5,061 nucleotides of DNA from Methanobacterium sp. (lineage in GTDB: Archaea > Methanobacteriota > Methanobacteria > Methanobacteriales > Methanobacteriaceae), in assembly GCA_003164415.1 (NCBI GenBank), contig PLTK01000101.1, positions 16,816 to 21,876 of the forward strand, given 5' to 3'. Both the position numbers and the translations under genes were made by a program. Positions 1-5,061 of the stretch are shown piece by piece. Each line of letters starts with the position of its first letter. Position 1 is the stretch's first letter. A model generated the notes under the pieces. That model had not been told where the DNA came from, did no database searches, and was given only the letters and a program-made list of their open reading frames with translations.

Positions 1-578
1 TTAGAATCTTTGAAGACAGCGATCCATTCAGGGTTCTTATTAGAACAATATTATCACAGCGTACAAGGGATGAAAATACAGATGCTGCATCGGCATTACT
101 TTTTTCAAAGTTTTCAACCCCCGAAGCCATTGCATTTGCACCGGTTGAGGAAGTTGAGTTACTGATTAAAAAATCCGGATTTTATCATGTCAAAGCACGA
201 AGGGTTAAAGAAGTTTCCAGGATAATACACGAAGATTACGGTGATATAGTTCCCGATAATCTTAAAGAACTGTTAAGCCTTCCAGGCGTGGGAAGAAAAA
301 CTGCCAACTGTGTACTGGTCTACGGATTTCATGAAGATGCTATTCCTGTTGATGTTCATGTTCATAGAATATCAAATCGTATAGGACTTGTTAAAACCAA
401 AAATCCCGATGAAACCGAGTTAGAACTTATGAATGTAGTTCCCAAGAAGTATTGGTTACCATTAAATGACCTTTTTGTACAGTTTGGTCAGACCATCTGC
501 AGACCAATAGGACCGAAACATGAAATATGTCCAATTGCAGAGCAATGCGATTACTACCATGAAATACAAAAGGAATAA
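1..578 (+). CDS. nth: Endonuclease III (DNA glycosylase/AP lyase), 5' partial
   Basis: Base-excision repair enzyme of the HhH-GPD superfamily: it removes oxidised pyrimidines and nicks the abasic site by beta-elimination. The frame is open from position 3 and gives 191 residues ending at TAA 576-578. The motif SQRTRDENT lies near the N-terminus. The helix-hairpin-helix LPGVGRKTAN carries the Schiff-base lysine (codon 297-299, visible residue 99), and VDVHVHRISNR carries the catalytic aspartate (codon 351-353, residue 117). These align with E. coli Lys120 and Asp138 at a constant offset of 21, so only about 21 N-terminal residues lie outside the window and no internal indel is evident. The C-terminal iron-sulfur loop reads C-X6-H-X2-C-X5-C (codons 498, 519, 528, 546): the usual second cysteine is histidine. 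The GTG at 288 is an internal valine of the HhH motif, not a start. Family assignment is firm. Cluster occupancy is an open question. Confidence 0.95.
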   Translation, partial: RIFEDSDPFRVLIRTILSQRTRDENTDAASALLFSKFSTPEAIAFAPVEEVELLIKKSGFYHVKARRVKEVSRIIHEDYGDIVPDNLKELLSLPGVGRKTANCVLVYGFHEDAIPVDVHVHRISNRIGLVKTKNPDETELELMNVVPKKYWLPLNDLFVQFGQTICRPIGPKHEICPIAEQCDYYHEIQKE

Positions 579-621
579 AACCTGAACCTAACGAAATATG
601 GACTTTATTATTTATAAATTA

Positions 622-635
622 TCTCTCTTTTTTTT
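622..635 (+). terminator. T-tract terminator after nth
   Basis: A pyrimidine-rich run, TCTCTC followed by eight consecutive T (628-635), begins about 44 bases after the nth stop. No convincing stem precedes it. Archaeal RNA polymerase is known to terminate at T-runs without a hairpin, so this probably ends the nth transcript and separates it from the kinase gene. The surrounding DNA is very AT-rich, so chance occurrence is possible. Confidence 0.5.
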
Positions 636-644
636 AAAGTATTA

Positions 645-679
645 AATAGTAACTATATGAATAATAATATATTACTATT
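645..679. repeat. Imperfect inverted repeat upstream of the kinase gene
   Basis: AATAGTAA (645-652) and its exact reverse complement TTACTATT (672-679) are separated by 19 bases. The site sits just upstream of the candidate TATA elements of the kinase gene, a reasonable place for an activator or repressor. The arms are only 8 bp in roughly 85% AT sequence, so it may be accidental. Confidence 0.25.
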
Positions 680-686
680 AAATCAA

Positions 687-716
687 TTTATAATCAATTA
701 ATATTAACCATATAAT
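687..716 (+). promoter_or_regulatory. Candidate TATA promoter region for the sensor kinase
   Basis: Two TATA-like elements lie upstream of the kinase: TTTATAAT at 687-694 and ATATAAT at 710-716. With the usual archaeal spacing of about 25 bases from TATA box to start site, they predict transcription starts near 716 or 739, giving leaders of roughly 43 or 20 bases. A third TATA-like stretch at 611-619 precedes the nth T-tract and is less likely. No clear purine-rich BRE separates the candidates, and the whole region is AT-rich, so the choice between them is uncertain. Confidence 0.35.
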
Positions 717-746
717 TTAGATGTATTTAATACTATAATATTAAAG

Positions 747-752
747 AAGGAG
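747..752 (+). promoter_or_regulatory. Shine-Dalgarno site of the sensor kinase
   Basis: AAGGAG ends 6 bases before the ATG at 759. This matches the anti-Shine-Dalgarno end of archaeal 16S rRNA and stands out in AT-rich DNA. It fixes ATG 759 as the start of the kinase. Confidence 0.85.
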
Positions 753-758
753 AACTCT

Positions 759-2969
759 ATGAATCCTTATGCATTTATATCCCTTTTATCATCCATAATA
801 GTTTTATTACTTGGAAATTTCATTTATTATAAGAATCCTAATAATAGATTAAACAAATTAATTTCTATCATATGTCTTCTTGTTGCTTACCTAGCATTTG
901 TAGAATACGGTATGAGACAATCCGAAACAATATCAGGAGCTTACTTCTGGTTAAAGGCATCCTCATTATGGCCGTTACTTATGCCGATTCTTCTAATTAT
1001 AGTTTTAGAGGTTACAAAAAGAACTAATATCTTGAAAAATAAAATTTTCATAATTTTACTCTTTACACCGTCTTTAATCATATTTTTAACAAGTCTTTTT
1101 ACAAACCAACTAAATAATGGATTAGTATTAGAATATTGGGGATGGAATGAAGTTTTATCAACAAATTTATTGTTACTATCACTGACAAGTATATGGATAA
1201 TATCTTTAGGAGTTGCCACAATAGTGATTGGTTACACTTACTATAGAAAAACCATTGGAATGGAAAAAGTTCAAATATTGTATATATTAACGGGTTTAAC
1301 AGTTGTTTTGATTTTAAGCATGATAACTGAATTAATTCTCCCCATCTTATCAGTTAACTTTCCTGAACTAACCTATACCTCAGCATCACTCGGACTTATT
1401 TTTATTTCCTATGGGGTTGCAAATTACAGATTACCCTCCCTTACACCTACTATCGCAACTAATGAAATAGTTGCAAATATAAGTAATTTTATGGTCATAA
1501 CAGATTGTTTTAAACATATTAACTATGTTAATCCTGTGGGTCTAAAACTTCTAGGCTACAGTGAAAATGAAATTATTGGAAGTGATTTAGATGTAATAAT
1601 CCCGTTTCATGAGAGAATAGAATCAAAAGAACCATATAAAGTGGATATAAAAGACTTTGAGACACAGTTAAAGTTAAAAAATGGATCATCTGTTCCCATC
1701 CTTTTGTCTAAATCGTTTATTTCAAAGAAATCAAATGTTATGGGAATTCTTTACGTGGGTACCGATATTAGTGAAAGAAAAGCTGTTGAAAATAAAAAGC
1801 GTGCTGTTAATCGACAAACTATTTGTCGTCAGAAGATATTGCTCGAACTTTATAAGGAAGATTTTTCTAATCTTGAAACAACCCTCAAACATCTGACTGT
1901 AACTGTTTCTAAAACACTTAACATTGACCGTGTTAGTTTATGGTTCTTTAATGAAGATCAAAGTATTTTAAACTGTTCTGACCTTTATAAATTGGGTGAT
2001 AATGTTCATGAGAGAGGATTTAGCTGGGATACCAAAGATTATCCAATTTACATACACACCCTTGAAACGTGCCCAAACATAACAGCTGAAGATGCTTCAA
2101 AACATCCAGATATAAGGGAATTTAGGGAGGGTTATATTAAACAGAATGGTATTATTTCAATGTTAAATGTTCCAATATGGCTTCAAAAAGAAATGGTTGG
2201 TGTATTGTGTTTGGAACAAACAGAGCATAGTAAAACTTGGACCTTTGAAGAACAGGATTTTGTTGCTTCTGTCTCATACATATTATCTCTTACATTAGAA
2301 GCATCAAAGAGGGATGAAGCACAGAAACAGATCGTAAAATCCCTTGAAGAGAAAGATGTATTGCTCAGAGAAATCCATCATCGTGTTAAAAACAATATGC
2401 AGATAATCTCAAGCCTACTTAGTTTACAGTCCAGTAGCATTGAGAACCCTGAAATGAAGGATATTTTTAGCCAAAGTCAGAACAGGGTAAAATCAATGTC
2501 CATGATACATGAACAGCTCTATCAAACAGATGATCTTGCAAAAATTGATTTTAAAAGTTATGTTAATGGACTCATAAAAAGTCTTTTTCAGATATACTCG
2601 GCCAATCAAAAGCAAATTGAATGGGAAGTAAATGTTGATGATGTAAAATTAGATATTGAAACAGCTATTCCCTGCGGTCTCATTATAAATGAACTTGTGA
2701 GCAACTCTTTGAAATATGCATTCATAAACAGAGAATATGGTAAGATCTGTTTTAATATGATTAGAGATAACAAAATGATAAACTTCAAAGTGTCTGATAA
2801 TGGAATAGGTATCCAAGACAGTTCACAAATAGAAAACACATCCACTTTAGGTTTAAATCTTGTTAAAACTTTAGTTAATCAATTAGAAGGGGAATTGACT
2901 GTTGATCAGAATGATGGAATCTCATATGATGTGATTTTTAAAGAAATGGACTATAAGACACGCAACTAA
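759..2969 (+). CDS. Membrane sensor histidine kinase (7TM-PAS-GAF-HisKA_2-HATPase)
   Basis: Complete 736-residue sensor kinase. Residues 1-225 form about seven hydrophobic helices (roughly 5-24, 32-50, 63-83, 95-113, 133-158, 171-190, 203-222), resembling the histidine kinase N-terminal 7TM region. A PAS domain follows at about 237-345 (NPVGLKLLGYSENEIIG, ending VGTDISERK). A GAF domain is at about 373-515 (VSLWFFNED, VGVLCLEQ, WTFEEQDFVASVS), then a short charged linker. The dimerisation helix is of HisKA_2 type, EIHHRVKNNMQIISSLLSLQ. His541 in HRVKN is the probable phosphoacceptor, with His540 beside it. The ATP-binding domain has its N box at NELVSNSLKYAF (Asn644, Asn649), G1 box at SDNGIGI (Asp680) and G2 at TLGLNLVKTL (Gly698). 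All catalytic boxes are intact, so it should autophosphorylate at the inner face of the membrane. No ligand or chromophore site is recognisable. No response regulator is in view, so it is an orphan here and its output is unknown. Confidence 0.95.
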   Translation: MNPYAFISLLSSIIVLLLGNFIYYKNPNNRLNKLISIICLLVAYLAFVEYGMRQSETISGAYFWLKASSLWPLLMPILLIIVLEVTKRTNILKNKIFIILLFTPSLIIFLTSLFTNQLNNGLVLEYWGWNEVLSTNLLLLSLTSIWIISLGVATIVIGYTYYRKTIGMEKVQILYILTGLTVVLILSMITELILPILSVNFPELTYTSASLGLIFISYGVANYRLPSLTPTIATNEIVANISNFMVITDCFKHINYVNPVGLKLLGYSENEIIGSDLDVIIPFHERIESKEPYKVDIKDFETQLKLKNGSSVPILLSKSFISKKSNVMGILYVGTDISERKAVENKKRAVNRQTICRQKILLELYKEDFSNLETTLKHLTVTVSKTLNIDRVSLWFFNEDQSILNCSDLYKLGDNVHERGFSWDTKDYPIYIHTLETCPNITAEDASKHPDIREFREGYIKQNGIISMLNVPIWLQKEMVGVLCLEQTEHSKTWTFEEQDFVASVSYILSLTLEASKRDEAQKQIVKSLEEKDVLLREIHHRVKNNMQIISSLLSLQSSSIENPEMKDIFSQSQNRVKSMSMIHEQLYQTDDLAKIDFKSYVNGLIKSLFQIYSANQKQIEWEVNVDDVKLDIETAIPCGLIINELVSNSLKYAFINREYGKICFNMIRDNKMINFKVSDNGIGIQDSSQIENTSTLGLNLVKTLVNQLEGELTVDQNDGISYDVIFKEMDYKTRN

Positions 2970-3012
2970 AAAATAAATTGGAAGTTAAAATAAGGTTCAG
3001 AATATTTTATTA

Positions 3013-3034
3013 AAAAATTTAAATGTAAATTTTT
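3013..3034. terminator. Bidirectional hairpin terminator between convergent genes
   Basis: A perfect 9-bp inverted repeat, AAAAATTTA (3013-3021) and TAAATTTTT (3026-3034), encloses the 4-base loop AATG. The hairpin ends in a T-run on either strand, five T on the plus strand and six on the minus strand. It lies about 43 bases after the kinase stop and about 51 bases after the nuclease stop, so it can serve both. The stem is almost all A-T and weak, so the T-runs are probably the main signal. The rest of the 116-base gap shows nothing else. Confidence 0.55.
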
Positions 3035-3085
3035 AGATCAAATAACTAAATTTAATTGGTTATCCAAAAATTCATTCCTATAACA

Positions 3086-5061
3086 CTATTTTCCTAGATC
3101 TGCTACTTCTCGTGCAAATGATTCTAGAACCTTTTTGGAGAGTCCCTCAACAAATTTAAGGGATCCAGCACATTCATGTCCTCCACCATCTATTCCAGCT
3201 TCTGGAATTTCAATAGCTAATTTTGATACGATTTCGTTTAGGTTAAATCCAAACATCTCATTAACTGCATCTGTAGCTCGTATAACACTGAAATCCGGGC
3301 CATATGCCAGGGTTATTATTGGTGTTTCTTCTCCATACTTCTGTACTATGTTGTCATGAACAAATCCACAGGTCTTTCCTGGTGCTGGGAAGGTGAATTT
3401 ATGGGCATACTTCTCCACATCTAAAACATTGAAGATAACTCCATTAGGAAGTTTTTGAGTTTTTAAATTTGGAAGTGCTGCTCTAAGCTGGGTTTGAACC
3501 CTTTTCATAGACTCGTTGTATAATGCTTCTATTAGTTTTGCATGTTTGTCCTTATTTCCCAATCCTAGGATTGTGTCTATAATTCCCCGTCCATTCATGA
3601 ATCTGAGATAAAATGCCTCGAAGTCAACGCATGATGCAACTTTATCAAGTTCATCACGAGTGTACCCTTTATCAGCTGCTATTTGTATATATTTATTAGC
3701 TTCAATAGAGTTTGCATGGTCACCTACAGCAGCTATACCTGGTAAGTGCATCAGTTTTTCGGTTACCTCGGGATTTATCATGTTAGCAACTTCCACTGCA
3801 AGTGCTCCGGCTGTTATCTGTGAATCTCCACCAACTAAGTAGGGATTTACATGTACATCTACATATTCATCGACAGCAACTGTTCTGTTAACAACTTCTC
3901 CAGGGAAGTGATGGTCAACAACAACTACTTCTATATCATAAATTTTAACCTTCATAAGAGCCAGCATATCTTCTTCTGTTGATCCATTGTCCAATAAAAC
4001 AATGAGTGGTAATTTTTGGCCGTGTCTTTCCACATCTTCAAGTGCAAATGATAGGTCTTTAACAACATCTTCAATCTCGTAGAAAGGTGCCTTACTTGGA
4101 GCTCTTTTAAAATAATGCCATTCTGCATCACTATTATTATTAGCTTCTTTTAAAAGTGGAACAACAGCCTTTTCAATTGCTACTCCTGCACAAATTCCAT
4201 CTGCATCTGCATGGTGCCTTACTAGTATGGATCTTCCATCGAGTATGGCTCTTCTTATAGCTTTTGCAGCATTGTGCATCATTGGACGTAGCTGATTAAG
4301 TGTTTCACTCTCTATTAAAAACTCTGTTTCTTCTGGTTCTGCACGTTCATCAATTGCATCATCTATAAGTTTTCTTATGTCAATAGAATCTTGGCCAGTG
4401 AGTCTGTCAATAGATTCTGATTCTATCTGTATCTTACCGCCATGTAGGTTAACCTCACCAAGTACTTCAACAATGTTACCTGTATTAACTCCTGGATAAA
4501 CCCGTACTCCAGGTTCATCAAAGGCTGCTGCCCATGTTGTACCTGTTTCATCTGAAACTGTGAATATAGTAGGTCCTGATGTTTGCTGGACTTGTACAAC
4601 TTCACCAACAATTCTTACGGTTTTACCCATGTATCTGTTGTTGATTTCGTTGATCTTGGTACGTGAAATATTCTTTTTGAGCTTAATAACTTCATACGAA
4701 CCTTTGATAGTGGATGGTGATAGATCTACTTCTCCACGTGACCTTTTAATTTCCATTACCTTTACAAATAATTCTTCTCCAACGGAGTAGCTGGGTGATC
4801 TTATTCTCAATAGTCCAAAAACCTTTTTAGACAGACTTACAAATACACCATAGTTTTCTACTCGTGTTATCTTTCCTTTGTATTCACTACCTATTTCAAG
4901 GTCGTCCATGTCACATGCTGGATGGAGTACGTAAACAATGTCCTTGGGTTGGCAGTCGCTGCAGTAATCTCCATTTTCTAAGGCTGTACCACATTTTCTG
5001 CAGACATTTAACTCACCCTCTCCACTGCATTCTACGCATTCTTCAGTTACTTCGATTTCAC
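3086..5061 (-). CDS. han: RecJ-like DHH exonuclease of HAN type (COG1107), 5' partial
   Basis: Archaeal DHH-family nuclease. The frame is open from the right edge (first full codon 5059-5057) to TAG at 3088-3086, giving 657 visible residues. In order: a cysteine-rich segment with three CxxC pairs (cysteines at visible residues 8/11, 20/23, 33/36; the first is CVECSGEG, a DnaJ-type CxxCxGxG); an S1 domain (about 55-120, GKITRVENYGVFVSL); an OB-fold (about 145-220, VRIVGEVVQVQQTSGPTIFTV); the DHH domain with HADADG (283-288), the aspartate of LLDNGS (357), VDHHFPG (DHH 382-384) and GDHAN (447); and DHHA1 with GGGHECAG (GGGH 625-628). All metal-binding motifs are intact. This is the architecture of HAN, described in Pyrococcus as a Mn-dependent 3' exonuclease on single-stranded DNA and RNA that binds Hef, and linked to DNA damage tolerance in Haloferax. 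The ATG at 4909 (residue 51) is internal: the zinc finger precedes it in frame and it has no Shine-Dalgarno. A fourth CxxC may lie outside the window. Confidence 0.93.
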   Translation of the reverse strand, partial: EIEVTEECVECSGEGELNVCRKCGTALENGDYCSDCQPKDIVYVLHPACDMDDLEIGSEYKGKITRVENYGVFVSLSKKVFGLLRIRSPSYSVGEELFVKVMEIKRSRGEVDLSPSTIKGSYEVIKLKKNISRTKINEINNRYMGKTVRIVGEVVQVQQTSGPTIFTVSDETGTTWAAAFDEPGVRVYPGVNTGNIVEVLGEVNLHGGKIQIESESIDRLTGQDSIDIRKLIDDAIDERAEPEETEFLIESETLNQLRPMMHNAAKAIRRAILDGRSILVRHHADADGICAGVAIEKAVVPLLKEANNNSDAEWHYFKRAPSKAPFYEIEDVVKDLSFALEDVERHGQKLPLIVLLDNGSTEEDMLALMKVKIYDIEVVVVDHHFPGEVVNRTVAVDEYVDVHVNPYLVGGDSQITAGALAVEVANMINPEVTEKLMHLPGIAAVGDHANSIEANKYIQIAADKGYTRDELDKVASCVDFEAFYLRFMNGRGIIDTILGLGNKDKHAKLIEALYNESMKRVQTQLRAALPNLKTQKLPNGVIFNVLDVEKYAHKFTFPAPGKTCGFVHDNIVQKYGEETPIITLAYGPDFSVIRATDAVNEMFGFNLNEIVSKLAIEIPEAGIDGGGHECAGSLKFVEGLSKKVLESFAREVADLGK

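Noticed and set aside
288..578. GTG 288 as the start of a 96-residue protein
   Set aside because: The GTG is the valine inside the HhH motif LPGVGRK of endonuclease III, and the frame continues upstream with conserved nth sequence to the window edge.
657..701. A 14-codon frame starting at ATG 657 in the gap before the kinase
   Set aside because: It has no Shine-Dalgarno, consists of low-complexity AT-rich codons, and overlaps candidate promoter elements; it looks like chance.
941..1219. Minus-strand frame opposite the membrane part of the kinase
   Set aside because: It is fully contained within the kinase gene, lacks a ribosome binding site, and has no recognisable features; it is a shadow of the coding strand.
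1875..2303. A haem-binding GAF domain in the kinase, as reported for some methanogen sensor kinases
   Set aside because: The GAF region has cysteines and histidines (for example in LETCPN and VLCLEQ), but I could not match a specific haem-ligand motif, so the cofactor cannot be claimed from sequence.
3135..3842. Plus-strand frames at 3135-3359 and 3660-3842 opposite the nuclease gene
   Set aside because: They lie fully inside the conserved DHH/DHHA1 coding sequence on the other strand, have no ribosome binding sites, and resemble no known protein.

Overview
The window looks like chromosomal DNA from a low-GC methanogenic archaeon, most likely of the Methanobacteriales (a Methanobacterium-like organism). 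This rests on three things. There is a RecJ-like nuclease with the archaea-specific order DnaJ-type zinc finger, S1, OB-fold, DHH, DHHA1. There is a membrane sensor kinase of the 7TM-PAS-GAF-HisKA_2 type common in these methanogens. The intergenic DNA is very AT-rich, with T-tract terminators and TATA-like elements. The genus is an inference, not something shown by a marker gene.

Layout. Positions 1-578 (+) hold the 3' nine-tenths of an endonuclease III gene (nth), whose start lies outside the window. Positions 579-758 are an AT-rich intergenic stretch with a T-tract terminator for nth, candidate TATA elements, and a ribosome binding site for the next gene. Positions 759-2969 (+) encode a complete 736-residue membrane histidine kinase. 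Positions 2970-3085 separate two convergent genes and contain a short hairpin that can end transcription in both directions. From 3086 to the right edge (-) lies a long RecJ-like exonuclease of the HAN (Hef-associated nuclease, COG1107) type. Its reading frame stays open past the right edge, so its start is not in the window.

Two DNA maintenance genes (base-excision glycosylase and single-strand exonuclease) flank an orphan sensor kinase that has no response regulator in view. The gene orientations do not suggest one operon: nth and the kinase are separated by a terminator and a new promoter, and the nuclease is convergent. I see no CRISPR array, mobile element, tRNA or rRNA, and no clearly new multigene system. 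The most notable observation is in nth: the second of the four cysteines that normally bind the [4Fe-4S] cluster is a histidine, while the catalytic lysine and aspartate are intact. The second is that the methionine at 4909 is an internal residue of the nuclease gene, not its start, because a cysteine-rich zinc-finger region precedes it in frame.
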